Shown here piece after piece: positions 1 through 8,533 of a DNA stretch of 64,000 bases. The stretch lies in NCBI RefSeq assembly GCF_900142965.1, contig NZ_FRCQ01000014.1, forward strand, positions 62,001 through 126,000, written 5' to 3'. The DNA is from Rhizobacter sp. OV335. GTDB taxonomy: Bacteria > Pseudomonadota > Gammaproteobacteria > Burkholderiales > Burkholderiaceae_C. The notes beneath the pieces are model-generated. The model saw only the letters and a program-made list of their open reading frames with translations, was not told the DNA's origin and did no database searches. The first letter of the stretch is position 1. Each line of letters starts with the position of its first letter. The position numbers were made by a program, and so were the translations under genes.

Positions 1-1
1 T

Positions 2-673
2 CGCACGCGCGTCGAAGCGATCCGGCCGTGGGTGGCCTGCTGCGAGCCCGTCGACCTCGAGCTGGGCGACGCCGACCGGGCGTTCGACACGCTGCGCGCC
101 GAGAGCTTCGTCGCCGCATTCGCCGACACCTTCCGCACCGCCCCCGAGACGCTCGGACCCAATGTGCGCGCCAATGTCGAGATGGCGGCGTCGATCACGC
201 TCGCCGACCGCGCCTGGGCGCATCTCGAGCAGACGCGCATCGCGCGGCGCTTTGCGCACGCCTTCGAGCGCTACGACCTGATCATCGCGCCGACCACGCC
301 GGTCACGCCGTTCCCGTGGACCGAGCTGTATGCCCGGAACATCGACGGCCAGGCGATGCGCAACTACTACCACTGGCTCGGGCTGACCTATGTGGTCACG
401 CTGGCGACGAACCCGGCGCTGTCGCTTCCGTGCGGGCGCGACGAACATGGCATGCCGTTCGGGCTGCAGGTGATCGGGCGGCTGCGCGGGGATGCCGCTC
501 TGCTCGCGGCCGCGCAAGCGCTCGAGCACTGCTTCGAGACGATACCTGCGCTGCGCCGGCCGCGGCCCGACCTGGACGCGCTGCGCGCGCCGCGGCCGGA
601 GCTGAAGAGCATCGTGACGCATCCGCCCGAGGCATCCGGCGACACGGCAGGCGGCGCGCCGACCGCGGTCTGA
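2..673 (+). CDS. Amidase signature family protein, C-terminal part
   Basis: The reading frame is open from the window's left edge, so only about the last 223 residues are present. The sequence resembles the C-terminal half of amidase-signature enzymes (the family of GatA and aryl/fatty amidases, which hydrolyse amide bonds). Family-like landmarks are APTTPVTPFPW, where the substrate-pocket strand usually lies, and GMPFGLQVIGR near the end, followed by the usual short helical tail. The catalytic Ser-cisSer-Lys triad would lie upstream of the window, so activity and substrate cannot be judged. The tail after the family end is Pro/Ala-rich. No neighbour to the right is co-oriented until position 1983. 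Confidence 0.85.
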   Translation, partial: RTRVEAIRPWVACCEPVDLELGDADRAFDTLRAESFVAAFADTFRTAPETLGPNVRANVEMAASITLADRAWAHLEQTRIARRFAHAFERYDLIIAPTTPVTPFPWTELYARNIDGQAMRNYYHWLGLTYVVTLATNPALSLPCGRDEHGMPFGLQVIGRLRGDAALLAAAQALEHCFETIPALRRPRPDLDALRAPRPELKSIVTHPPEASGDTAGGAPTAV

Positions 674-712
674 CCGGCCGCAAGGCGCCCCCGGCGTTTC
701 AACCGCGTCACG

Positions 713-1147
713 TCACGACGAAGCGCTGCCCTGGGCGACCGGCATCCGCTCGAACGCCTGCAACGCCGGATCGACGGTATCCCACGCCAGTCCACGCACC
801 TTGTACGTGAGCACCTGGGGATCGAAGCGTGACGGCTCGTCCAGGCTGCCCGCCGGCACCGCGATCAGCTCGGGCATCGCGGCGAAGCGCAGGAACACCG
901 GCGTTCCGCAGCGTGGGCAGAAGGCGTGCACCTTCACGTTGCCGCTGTCGCCGGCGACTTCCCAGTGCGTCGCCTCGCCGGTGATCGCCATCTCGGCCCG
1001 GGCGGCAAAGGTCAGCCAGGAGCCGTGCCCGGTGCCGCTGCGCCGCTGGCAGTCGCGGCACTGGCAGTGGTTCTGGAAGATGGGTTGGTGCGGTGTGGCA
1101 TAGCGGATCGCGCCGCACGCGCATCCGCCGGTGTAGGGCGTCGTCAT
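713..1147 (-). CDS. GFA-family zinc protein (glutathione-dependent formaldehyde-activating enzyme/CENP-V fold)
   Basis: A protein of about 144 residues with the GFA zinc-ligand pattern: GGCACGAIRY near the start, CQCRDCQRRSG about 20 residues later, and FCPRCGTPVF in the middle. The family binds two zinc ions. The name comes from one S-hydroxymethylglutathione-forming member, and most paralogues have no tested activity. I chose the ATG giving MTTPYTGG because the family normally begins there; a longer in-frame extension adds an Arg-rich, non-conserved stretch. The gene starts 4 bp after the AHSA1-like gene and is the last gene of the leftward ArsR operon. Confidence 0.85.
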   Translation of the reverse strand: MTTPYTGGCACGAIRYATPHQPIFQNHCQCRDCQRRSGTGHGSWLTFAARAEMAITGEATHWEVAGDSGNVKVHAFCPRCGTPVFLRFAAMPELIAVPAGSLDEPSRFDPQVLTYKVRGLAWDTVDPALQAFERMPVAQGSASS

Positions 1148-1151
1148 GGCT

Positions 1152-1616
1152 TCACGCCGCCTTGGGCTTGGCGAAGACATCGATGCCCTGCCCCGTCTCG
1201 AGCAGCGACTTCAGGCTCGACAGAACGATCGGCCAGCCTTGCTGGATGCCCTTGGCCATGCCGCTGCCGGCCTCGAGTTCATCGTGGGTGACGGTCAGCC
1301 GCACCATCCCGTCGTACGGCGCGATGTCGAAGCTCACGCGGCTGTAGCTGCCCGGATCGTCCGCCTGCGAGGCGTTCGCCCAGGTGATGACCAGGCGCGT
1401 CGGCGACGACACCTCGATCACCTTGCCGACCAGTTGCAGCGTGCGCTGCTCGTCGGCGCGAATGTGCTGCCAGTCCGATCCGGGCTGCCAGTCGGACACG
1501 TTCTCGTGGCCCCAGTAGCGCCGCGCGATCTCCGGTTTCGTGATCGCCTCGAACACCTTCTCCGGCGTCGAGCGGATGTAGGTCACGTAGACGCAACTGG
1601 TTTTTTCTTTGCTCAT
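1152..1616 (-). CDS. SRPBCC/AHSA1-like domain protein
   Basis: About 154 residues. The N-terminus (CVYVTYIRSTPEKVFEAIT) and the pattern RRYWGHENVSDWQPGSDW are typical of small START/SRPBCC proteins related to the C-terminal domain of Aha1. Such proteins form a hydrophobic cup for small ligands. In bacteria they are often paired with an ArsR-type repressor, as here: the gene begins 2 bp after the stop of the ArsR gene. The start chosen is MSKEKTS, preceded by GGAG-like sequence; upstream in-frame codons overlap the repressor gene. The ligand is unknown. Confidence 0.85.
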   Translation of the reverse strand: MSKEKTSCVYVTYIRSTPEKVFEAITKPEIARRYWGHENVSDWQPGSDWQHIRADEQRTLQLVGKVIEVSSPTRLVITWANASQADDPGSYSRVSFDIAPYDGMVRLTVTHDELEAGSGMAKGIQQGWPIVLSSLKSLLETGQGIDVFAKPKAA

Positions 1617-1618
1617 CG

Positions 1619-1933
1619 TCACTCTCCTTCGAGTTCCTTCTTCAGGTCGTGCAGCAGGCTCAGCCGCTGACGTTCGAACTTGCGCACCCACCGCTCATAG
1701 ACCTCGTGCAGCGGCACCGGGTTGATGAAATGCAGCTTCTCCCGGCCACGCCAGACCGTGCTCACCAGGTTGGCCGCTTCCAGCAGCCCGATGTGCTGCG
1801 TGACCGATTGACGCGCCATGTCGAGGTGCTCGCACAGCTCGCCCAGCGTCTGCCCGTTGTGCTCGCACAGCAGGTCGAGCAGCTTTCTGCGGGTCGGGTC
1901 GCCCAGTGCCTTGAATACCTTGTCTGCGTCCAT
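1619..1933 (-). CDS. ArsR-family transcriptional regulator
   Basis: A 104-aa winged-helix repressor. MDADKVFKALGDPTRRKLLDLL is the standard start of the family; the recognition helix region reads LDMARQSVTQHIGLLEAANL and the wing VWRGREKLHFINP. It lacks the ELCVC metal site of classical ArsR proteins, so a metal sensor is unlikely. It belongs to the subgroup encoded with AHSA1-like proteins. A perfect 7+2+7 palindrome lies 34 bp upstream of its start and may be its own operator. Much longer in-frame extensions are antisense artefacts of the LRR-kinase gene. Confidence 0.9.
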   Translation of the reverse strand: MDADKVFKALGDPTRRKLLDLLCEHNGQTLGELCEHLDMARQSVTQHIGLLEAANLVSTVWRGREKLHFINPVPLHEVYERWVRKFERQRLSLLHDLKKELEGE

Positions 1934-1966
1934 CCGTTGCGAGGTTCGTGCGTGAGCCCATGATAG

Positions 1967-1982
1967 GCAGGTAAATACCTGC
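1967..1982. promoter_or_regulatory. Palindromic operator in the ArsR / LRR-kinase divergent region
   Basis: GCAGGTAAATACCTGC is a perfect inverted repeat (GCAGGTA - AA - TACCTGC) in the 49-bp gap between the divergent ArsR gene and the LRR-kinase frame. ArsR-type dimers bind short palindromes of this kind next to their own promoters, so autoregulation is a reasonable inference. The palindrome ends one base before the first possible ATG of the kinase frame. Confidence 0.55.
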
Positions 1983-3353
1983 ATGTCAAGCGCTGGATCG
2001 ATGACCGAGAATGCGGGCCGCCCGCCGACCTGCCCGATGGACCACACGCCACAACCCGACCCGACCGCTGCCCGCACCCTGGCCCGCCTGCGCGCCGGCG
2101 AATTGCAGGGCTGCACCCGCCTCGACTTGCGCGGCGGTGGCCTGACCGAACTGCCGGCCGAGGTGCTGATGCTGGCCGACACGCTCGAGGTGCTCGACGT
2201 GTCGGGCAACGCGCTGAGCTCGCTGCCCGACGGGCTGGCGCGCCTGACCAGGCTCCACACGCTGTTCGCCTCCAGCAACCGCTTCACCGCGTTGCCACCG
2301 GTGCTGGGCCGCCTGCCGGTGCTCGACACGATGGGCTTCAAGGCCAACCAGATCGCCGAGGTGCCGGCCGCGGCCCTCGCACCGACGCTGCGCTGGCTGA
2401 TCCTGACCGACAACCGCATCGCGGCCTTGCCGTCGACACTGACCGATTGCAGCCGCATGCAGAAGCTGATGCTGGCCGGCAACCGGCTCACGCGGCTGCC
2501 GGCGGGCATCGATCGCCTGCAGCGGCTCGAACTGCTTCGGCTGTCGGCCAACGCCTTCGAGCGCGCAGAACATGCGTTGACCGACGAGCTGCTGGCCTTG
2601 CCGCAACTGGCCTGGCTGGCCCATGCCGGCAATCCGTTCAGCGCTGCGCGCGAGCAGGCCGCGCAGGCCACGACCACCGTCGCGCCGATCGCGTGGCGCG
2701 AGTTGCGGCTGCAAGCGCTGCTGGGCGAAGGGGCGTCCGGTCACATCCATGCGGCGCAGTGGCAGCCGGCCGACGGCCCGGCGCAAGACGTGGCGGTGAA
2801 ACTGTTCAAAGGCGCTGTAACCAGCGACGGCCTGCCCGCTTGCGAGATCGCCGCCACGCTGAGGGCCGGCCGCCACCCTCACCTTGTCGGCGTGCTCGGC
2901 GCCCTCGCCGATCATCCTGACGGCACGCAAGGCCTCGTGCTGCCGCGCCTCGCCCCGCAGTGGAAGCCACTCGCCGGACCGCCCAGCATGGTCAGCTGCA
3001 GCCGCGACGTGTACAGCGCCGACTTGCACTTGTCCGTCGCCCAGGCCACCTCGGTCGCACGCGCGGCGACCGAGGCGCTGGACCACCTGCATGCATGCGG
3101 TCTCGCCCATGGCGATCTCTATGCACACAACCTGCTGGTCGATGGCGAAGGTCGTGCCTTGCTCAGCGACCTGGGTGCCGCGTCGCTGCTGCCCGAAGAC
3201 GACCCGCAACGCTCCGCTGCGTTGCAGGCGCTCGATCGCCGAGCCCTGGAGATCCTGCTCGATGAAGTGGCGCTGCATTGCGATGTGGCACCATCCCCGG
3301 AGGTCATCACGGGGAGCAATACTCATGATTCATCTGACACGCGACCGGCCTGA
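1983..3353 (+). CDS. Leucine-rich-repeat protein fused to a protein kinase domain
   Basis: 456 residues. Residues about 45-215 hold six or seven leucine-rich repeats (LxxLDVSGNxLSSLP, LxxLxLAGNRLTRLP). Residues 240-430 form a small protein kinase: glycine-rich loop GEGASG at 248-253, VAVK with the ATP-binding lysine at 273, catalytic loop HGDLYAHN at 376-383, and DLG at 396-398 in place of DFG. The C-lobe is short, ending soon after the activation segment. There is no signal peptide or membrane helix, so it should be cytoplasmic. The substrate is unknown; LRRs usually bind protein. The first ATG is used here, but the ATG at 2037 (MDHTPQPD) may be the true start because the first one abuts an operator palindrome. 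Confidence 0.85.
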   Translation: MSSAGSMTENAGRPPTCPMDHTPQPDPTAARTLARLRAGELQGCTRLDLRGGGLTELPAEVLMLADTLEVLDVSGNALSSLPDGLARLTRLHTLFASSNRFTALPPVLGRLPVLDTMGFKANQIAEVPAAALAPTLRWLILTDNRIAALPSTLTDCSRMQKLMLAGNRLTRLPAGIDRLQRLELLRLSANAFERAEHALTDELLALPQLAWLAHAGNPFSAAREQAAQATTTVAPIAWRELRLQALLGEGASGHIHAAQWQPADGPAQDVAVKLFKGAVTSDGLPACEIAATLRAGRHPHLVGVLGALADHPDGTQGLVLPRLAPQWKPLAGPPSMVSCSRDVYSADLHLSVAQATSVARAATEALDHLHACGLAHGDLYAHNLLVDGEGRALLSDLGAASLLPEDDPQRSAALQALDRRALEILLDEVALHCDVAPSPEVITGSNTHDSSDTRPA

Positions 3354-3362
3354 GGGGCTGGC

Positions 3363-4385
3363 TTGACCGAGGGTGCGGTGCCGCGATTGAGCGTCGTGAT
3401 GCCGGTGCACAACGCCATTCCCTACCTCGGCGCGGCCATCGAAGCGATCCTGCGGCAGAGCTTCGGTGACTTTGAATTCGTGATCGGGGATGACTGTTCG
3501 ACCGACGGGTCCGCCGAATGCGCCGAGGCCTTCGCCAGGCTCGATCCGCGCATTCGCGTGTTGAGAAGTGCGGTGCGCCTCGGGCCGGCACGCAGTTCCA
3601 ATTGGGTCGCGAACGAAGCGCGTGCGCCGCTGGTCGCCCGCATGGATGCCGACGACCTGTGCCATCCGCGCCGGCTGGAGTTGCAACTGCGGGCGCTGGC
3701 CGAGAATCCGTCCGCGGTGCTCGTCGGCGCGCTCTTCAGTCTCATCGACGGTGCCGACCGGCCCGTTCGCGGCGTGGATCGGTCGACGCTCCTCGGCCGG
3801 CCCACGCCCCCGATCGCGCATTCCTCGGTGCTCTACCGCAAATGGGCGTTCGACCACATCGGCGGGTACTGCCAACGGGCGAACTATTTCGAGGATGCCG
3901 AGCTTTACCTCCGGCTGGTCGAAGTCGGCGACATCCTCGTCATCGCCGATGACCTGCTGCTGTACCGGGTCACCGGCATGAATGCGCGCCTGACCGATGA
4001 CCAGGCGGTTGTCGAGCAGGCGCTGAACGCCATGCCGGCCACGCTGAAGCAGCGCGAGTTCAGGCACGACGGCTCCGCCAGGCTCGAGCCTGAAGTCTTC
4101 CGGGCACTGGGCAGCCTGCGACTCTGGGCGCACCGGTCGCCCGGCATCCTGGCCGACATGGCAGCGCGGATGCGCCTGTGGCCCCTGAGCGCGAGTGCGC
4201 GCGTGATGGCCTGGGCCCTCGTCTGCAGCCTGTCGCCGTCGATGGCGCGCCAGGCCACCCGCATGCGACTGGCGTGGCGAAACTGGCGCACACGCCGGCG
4301 CTTCCCGCCAGGCCACCTCTTTCGATGGGTGCCCGGCAAGCCGTCGATCAACCTGGGTCGCATCGATGGGTCGGTGACCGAATGA
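3363..4385 (+). CDS. Glycosyltransferase family 2 protein
   Basis: 340 residues with a GT-A fold at the N-terminus: LSVVMPVHNAIPYLGAAIEAIL, then DDCSTDGS (nucleotide-sugar site) and ARMDADD, the DxD-like metal site. Later FEDAELYLRL matches the usual acidic position of GT2 enzymes. The second half has an Arg-rich amphipathic region but no clear membrane helices. TTG is used as start because GAGGGG lies just upstream; no ATG gives a full GT-A domain. It opens a rightward cassette: its stop overlaps the start of the ABC exporter (ATGA). It probably adds a sugar to the product exported by that transporter; donor and acceptor cannot be told. Confidence 0.85.
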   Translation: MTEGAVPRLSVVMPVHNAIPYLGAAIEAILRQSFGDFEFVIGDDCSTDGSAECAEAFARLDPRIRVLRSAVRLGPARSSNWVANEARAPLVARMDADDLCHPRRLELQLRALAENPSAVLVGALFSLIDGADRPVRGVDRSTLLGRPTPPIAHSSVLYRKWAFDHIGGYCQRANYFEDAELYLRLVEVGDILVIADDLLLYRVTGMNARLTDDQAVVEQALNAMPATLKQREFRHDGSARLEPEVFRALGSLRLWAHRSPGILADMAARMRLWPLSASARVMAWALVCSLSPSMARQATRMRLAWRNWRTRRRFPPGHLFRWVPGKPSINLGRIDGSVTE

Positions 4386-6070
4386 GCCCCGCGGCCTTGC
4401 TGGCGACACTCTGGCGTGTGCTCCCGGCTCGCCGCAGGCGCACCGTGGGCCTGACGACCGGTGTCATGCTCATCGCAGCGGCTGCCGAGCTCGGAACGCT
4501 CATCGCCCTGAAGGAATTCCTGACCACCGTCGTGCATGCCGTGGACCAGCGACAGCTCCTGGTGCCATCGCTCGTTTTTGCGGGCAGCGCCATCGCGCTC
4601 GCGGGGGCGCGATTGGCCACCCTCAAACTGCAGGACGGGTTCGTGCTGGCCTTTGCCGGCGATGCGAGTTCCGAGATCTTCTCCCGTGCCCTCAGGCAAC
4701 CCTATCTTCAGCATGTGAAGCGCGAGTCTGCCGAGTTGTTCGCGGCGCTCGAAGACATGCAGCGCCTGGTGAACGGCGCGCTCGGACCGCTGGCGCAGGC
4801 CCTGGTCAGCGCCGCGCTGGCCACCGTGCTGCTGGCCTACCTGCTGGTCATCGCGCCCATCGTCGTTCTTCCGGTGCTGGGCTTGCTGGCACTGCTGTAC
4901 GGCAGTCTCAGCGTCTGGGCGACCCGCCGCACCGGACACGGATTGCCCACGCTGCAGGCCCTGGCCGTGCGCCGCCTCCACGTGGTTCATGAAGCACAGA
5001 GCGGTTTTCGCGACCTGGTTCTCTCGCATGAGCAGTCGCGTGCCACCGAGCAGTTCCGCCAGGCGGAGGCGGACTACCGGTCCCGCCAGGCGAGCGATCG
5101 TTTCGCCGCCTTGGGGCCTCGTCATGTCGTGGAACTGGTCGTCGTGCTGGTCGCGGTCGCGCTGGTCTGGCTGCTGTCGAGCCGAACCGGGGGGCTGATT
5201 CCCGGCATCCCGGTGATCGGCGTGGCGGCGCTGGGCATGCAGCGCTTGCTGCCGATGATCAACGGCAGCCACGCGGGGTGGCGGCTTTTCAAGGCCAACA
5301 GCGACGTGCTCGCCCAAACGCTTCGCCTGATGCAGCGGCCTGCGCTGCCGATGCCGCAGGTCTCGGCCGCTGCCGTGCCGTTCGAGCGCTCGATCACCCT
5401 GGAACAGGTGGAGATGCGCTACGACGACCGCGAGCTCGTCCTGCGCCATGTCGACCTGACGATCCACAAGGGCGAACGCGTGGCGATCGTCGGCCCCTCC
5501 GGCAGCGGCAAGACCAGCCTGCTCGACATCCTGCTGGGCCTGGTGGCGCCCACCGCGGGGCGTCTGCTGGTCGATGGCGTGCCGCTCGATTCGCATGAGC
5601 GCTTGTGGGCCTGGCAGCGGCAGCTGGCCTGTGTCGCGCAGAACGTGTACCTGCGCGATGCATCCGTTCGAGACGTCGTCATGGATTCGGCGGTGAACAG
5701 CCCGGTGAATGCCGCGCAGTTCGACAGTGCCGTCCGCGGCGCCGGGCTCGGGCCGTGGCTGGCCTCGTTGCCGTCGGGCGCGGACACCCGCGTCGGCGAC
5801 GGCGGTGTTCTGTTGTCCGGCGGGCAGCGGCAGCGAATCGCCATCGCACGAGCCTTGTATCGCCAGGCGCCGGTGCTGGTGCTCGACGAGGCGACGAGCC
5901 AGCTCGATGCGGCCACCGAGGCCGGCATCCTGGACACGCTGGATGCGCTCGGCGCGTCGATGACGATCCTGATCGTCACCCACCGCGACGCAGCGCTGCG
6001 CGGCTGCAACCGGATCCTGGACGTTCGCCACGGCAGCGTGGTCGAGCGGGTGCCGGCGGGGGCGCCATGA
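4382..6070 (+). CDS. ABC exporter, fused membrane and ATPase domains
   Basis: 562 residues. The first about 320 hold a six-helix exporter-type membrane domain (for example AALATVLLAYLLVIAPIVVLPVLG split over two helices). The ATPase domain follows, with Walker A GPSGSGKT, signature LSGGQRQR, Walker B VLVLDEAT and a switch histidine in IVTHRD. The layout matches lipid/polysaccharide or peptide half-transporters that work as homodimers; there is no N-terminal C39 peptidase. The ATG overlaps the stop of the glycosyltransferase and its own stop overlaps the next start, so the cassette is translationally coupled. The cargo is inferred to be the molecule built by the neighbouring enzymes. Confidence 0.9.
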   Translation: MSPAALLATLWRVLPARRRRTVGLTTGVMLIAAAAELGTLIALKEFLTTVVHAVDQRQLLVPSLVFAGSAIALAGARLATLKLQDGFVLAFAGDASSEIFSRALRQPYLQHVKRESAELFAALEDMQRLVNGALGPLAQALVSAALATVLLAYLLVIAPIVVLPVLGLLALLYGSLSVWATRRTGHGLPTLQALAVRRLHVVHEAQSGFRDLVLSHEQSRATEQFRQAEADYRSRQASDRFAALGPRHVVELVVVLVAVALVWLLSSRTGGLIPGIPVIGVAALGMQRLLPMINGSHAGWRLFKANSDVLAQTLRLMQRPALPMPQVSAAAVPFERSITLEQVEMRYDDRELVLRHVDLTIHKGERVAIVGPSGSGKTSLLDILLGLVAPTAGRLLVDGVPLDSHERLWAWQRQLACVAQNVYLRDASVRDVVMDSAVNSPVNAAQFDSAVRGAGLGPWLASLPSGADTRVGDGGVLLSGGQRQRIAIARALYRQAPVLVLDEATSQLDAATEAGILDTLDALGASMTILIVTHRDAALRGCNRILDVRHGSVVERVPAGAP

Positions 6071-6960
6071 GTTTCGGGCTGCTCACCTACGAGACGACCA
6101 ACCTGGGCGATGAGGTTCAAAGCATCGCTGCGCAGCGCTTCCTGCCCCGCGTCGACGCTCTGCTGCAGCGCGATGCGTTGCAACGGGAGCCGGACGGTGC
6201 CGGCCCGGTGCACGCCATCCTCAACGGGTGGTACCTCGGACCGCCGATGCAGTGGCCGCCACACCCACGCATCCGCCCGCTGCTCCTGTCGATGCACTTC
6301 AGCACCCGGCGTTCGCGCAGGCGCATCTGGCGCGCGCCGCCCGCCGCCCGGATGCTGACGCCGCAGGGGCGGGCGTGGCTGACGGCGAACGGCCCGGTCG
6401 GCGCGCGCGACCTGGCCACGTTCGAACTGCTGCAGCGTCACCGCATCCCGAGCTGGCATTCCGGATGCCTCACCTTGACGCTGCCGGCGAGTTCCGCGGT
6501 GCGCGACGATGTCGTCGTGGCGTGTGATCTGCCGCCACGGCACGTCGAGGCCCTGAGGCGTCGGACGGCTTCACGGGTCGTCTGCGTGACGCATCACGAT
6601 GCGGTCACGACGGGCCATGCGCAGCGCATGGCCACCGCGCAGGCCCTGCTCGATCTCTATGCGCGCGCACGTGCGGTGGTCACGACGCGGCTGCACTGCA
6701 CCCTGCCCTGCCTGGCATTCGGCACGCCGGTGCTGTTCGTGCCCGTCGATCCGGATCGCAGGCGCCAGCAGCCGGGGTTCGACCTGGCGCACGTCGCGAT
6801 GCCGGCCGCCTTCCTGTCGGGGCGCTTCGATTTCGACCTGAAGACGCCGCCGCCCAACCCCGAGAACTGGCGGCCGCTGGCGCGACAGCTGGCCGAGCGA
6901 TGCCGGGATTTCATCCTGTCGGCCTCGCGACCACCACCCGTGCAAGAACTTGCCCGATGA
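6067..6960 (+). CDS. Polysaccharide pyruvyl transferase family protein
   Basis: 297 residues. It opens with GLLTYETTNLGDEVQSIAAQRFL, the N-terminal signature of the pyruvyl-transferase-like (CsaB/WcaK) fold, and later has ARAVVTTRLHCTLPCLAFGTPV, the RxH motif region of the family. Members transfer pyruvate from phosphoenolpyruvate to a sugar as a ketal; many remote members have unknown donors. ATG overlaps the stop of the ABC exporter and the stop overlaps the sulfotransferase start. Together these enzymes would add negative charges to an exported glycan or small molecule. Confidence 0.8.
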   Translation: MSFGLLTYETTNLGDEVQSIAAQRFLPRVDALLQRDALQREPDGAGPVHAILNGWYLGPPMQWPPHPRIRPLLLSMHFSTRRSRRRIWRAPPAARMLTPQGRAWLTANGPVGARDLATFELLQRHRIPSWHSGCLTLTLPASSAVRDDVVVACDLPPRHVEALRRRTASRVVCVTHHDAVTTGHAQRMATAQALLDLYARARAVVTTRLHCTLPCLAFGTPVLFVPVDPDRRRQQPGFDLAHVAMPAAFLSGRFDFDLKTPPPNPENWRPLARQLAERCRDFILSASRPPPVQELAR

Positions 6961-7724
6961 CGACCCCGACCACCCTTGCGTACGTGATCTGTTCCTACCC
7001 TCGCAGCGGATCGAACTACCTGTGCGAGCTGCTCGCCTCGACGGGCACCTTGGGCCGCCCGCAGGACTGGTTCAACGGCGCCGGAATCCGCTTGCGCGAG
7101 GACGCCGACTATCCGCTTGAACCGCATGCCCAGCTGCAGCAGTTGCTGCTGCGCGGCGGCACCGGGAACGGCGTGCACGGCATGAAGATGTTCTGCGCCA
7201 GCTTCGACCGCATTGCCGGCCTCGACTGGCCGAGTGCGTTGCCGCAGCTGCACTGGATCCACCTGGAGAGGCAGGACCTGCTGGGCCAGGCCATCTCGGA
7301 TGTGCGCTCGACCCAGACCGGGCAATACCGCTCGACGGCACCGGTGCAGGCGGACCCGCGGTTCGACCATCGCGCCATTTGCGATTCGCTGGCACGGACC
7401 GCCCGCGACGCCGGACGCTGGAAACTCTTCTTCGCGCGCAATGGCCTGGTGCCGCTGCAGTTGAACTACGAGGACGTTGCGGCACGACCGCAAGCGGCCG
7501 TCGATGCCGTGGCCCGCTTCATCGGTCTGGAGGGGGCGCACCCGATCCATCCGCAGCGGGTGACGCTCGACGTCCAGCGCGATGCGCTGTCCGACGAGTG
7601 GCGGCGGCGCTTTCTCGCCCGCGAGAAGGATGTGTCGCGCCTGGAGCCTTTGCCGGCCGCTGCGACGCTGTGGGCTCGGCGACAGTTCTCGCGTCTTGCC
7701 CAACTCGCCCGGCCGAAAGGATGA
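6957..7724 (+). CDS. Stf0-type sulfotransferase
   Basis: 255 residues. ICSYPRSGSNYLCELLASTG at the N-terminus is the 5'-phosphosulfate-binding loop of PAPS-dependent sulfotransferases; GRPQDWFN and the RQDLLGQAISDVRSTQTGQYR stretch (3'-phosphate side) resemble Stf0, which sulfates trehalose in mycobacteria. A LNYEDV motif follows near residue 170. The start codon overlaps the upstream stop (ATGA). The acceptor is unknown and is likely the product of the same cassette. Confidence 0.85.
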   Translation: MTTPTTLAYVICSYPRSGSNYLCELLASTGTLGRPQDWFNGAGIRLREDADYPLEPHAQLQQLLLRGGTGNGVHGMKMFCASFDRIAGLDWPSALPQLHWIHLERQDLLGQAISDVRSTQTGQYRSTAPVQADPRFDHRAICDSLARTARDAGRWKLFFARNGLVPLQLNYEDVAARPQAAVDAVARFIGLEGAHPIHPQRVTLDVQRDALSDEWRRRFLAREKDVSRLEPLPAAATLWARRQFSRLAQLARPKG

Positions 7725-7728
7725 CGCC

Positions 7729-8514
7729 ATGACTGAACCCGCGGTCTCCGGCCTGTGGAATCGCCCGCCGTTCCCGGTGAACACGCTGCCCTTCGACCAT
7801 GTCTGTGTCGACGGCTTCCTGCCTCGGGACCTGTTCGACGAACTGGCTTCGACCTTTCCGGAATGCCCGCCGGCCACGGGTCCGACCGGCTTCACCATCC
7901 ACCCAGGCGATGCCGGGTTCGACCGCCTCATGAGCACCCATGGCGCGTGGAGCGACCTGTGGAAGGCGTGTGACAGCCAGGCCTTCACCGACTTCATGCT
8001 GCGGCAGTTCGCTGCCTGCTTCTCGAAGGATGCGGTGGTGAGCCTGGATCACGCGCGCCACGTGCTGCGTGTCGAGTCGAGGGCCGAGAAAGAAAGTCGG
8101 CACCCGCCGGCCAACGAGCTGGCGCCTGACGATCTGTGGGTCAGGTTCGACCTGATGCAGGGGCGGGTCGGCTACAAGCGCAAGGTTCACGTCGATCACC
8201 GCAGGCGTGCGGCGACGATGCTGCTCTATTTCACCGAGTCCGAGCCCTCCGAGGCCGACGGCGGCAACCTGTTGCTGCATGGTGCCCGCGGGGCCACCGC
8301 CACCATCGTGCCGCGCGCGAACCGGCTGGTCATGTTCCCCTGCAACAACGCGTCATGGCATTCCGTTTCGCCCATCGTTCGGCAACGCCATCCGCGCAAT
8401 TTCCTGCAGGTCACCTTGTCCAGTTCGGTCGATCTGTGGCGGCCGCTTCCGCAAGGGTTCGGCGCGAGACTTCGCGAGGGGTTCAGGGCGCTGGCGCGGG
8501 GGCATGTGGGATAG
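7729..8514 (+). CDS. 2-oxoglutarate/Fe(II) oxygenase-like protein
   Basis: 261 residues. The C-terminal half has the double-stranded beta-helix pattern of Fe(II)/2OG oxygenases: HVDHRRRAATMLLYF (HxD iron ligands), then NRLVMFPCNNASWHSVSPI (distal His ligand), followed by RNFLQVTLSS with the Arg expected to hold 2-oxoglutarate. The family hydroxylates sugars, lipids or peptides. I chose the ATG giving MTEPAVSG, four bases after the sulfotransferase stop. It closes the cassette and would hydroxylate the same product. No signal peptide is present. Confidence 0.75.
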   Translation: MTEPAVSGLWNRPPFPVNTLPFDHVCVDGFLPRDLFDELASTFPECPPATGPTGFTIHPGDAGFDRLMSTHGAWSDLWKACDSQAFTDFMLRQFAACFSKDAVVSLDHARHVLRVESRAEKESRHPPANELAPDDLWVRFDLMQGRVGYKRKVHVDHRRRAATMLLYFTESEPSEADGGNLLLHGARGATATIVPRANRLVMFPCNNASWHSVSPIVRQRHPRNFLQVTLSSSVDLWRPLPQGFGARLREGFRALARGHVG

Positions 8515-8533
8515 GCCCTCGGTGATTTCGATG

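Noticed and set aside
3324-3366. A 13-codon peptide (MIHLTRDRPEGLA) between the LRR-kinase and the glycosyltransferase, considered as a RiPP precursor because of the exporter and modifying enzymes
   Set aside because: It overlaps both neighbours, has no core or leader features and no peptidase or PqqD-like partner is present.
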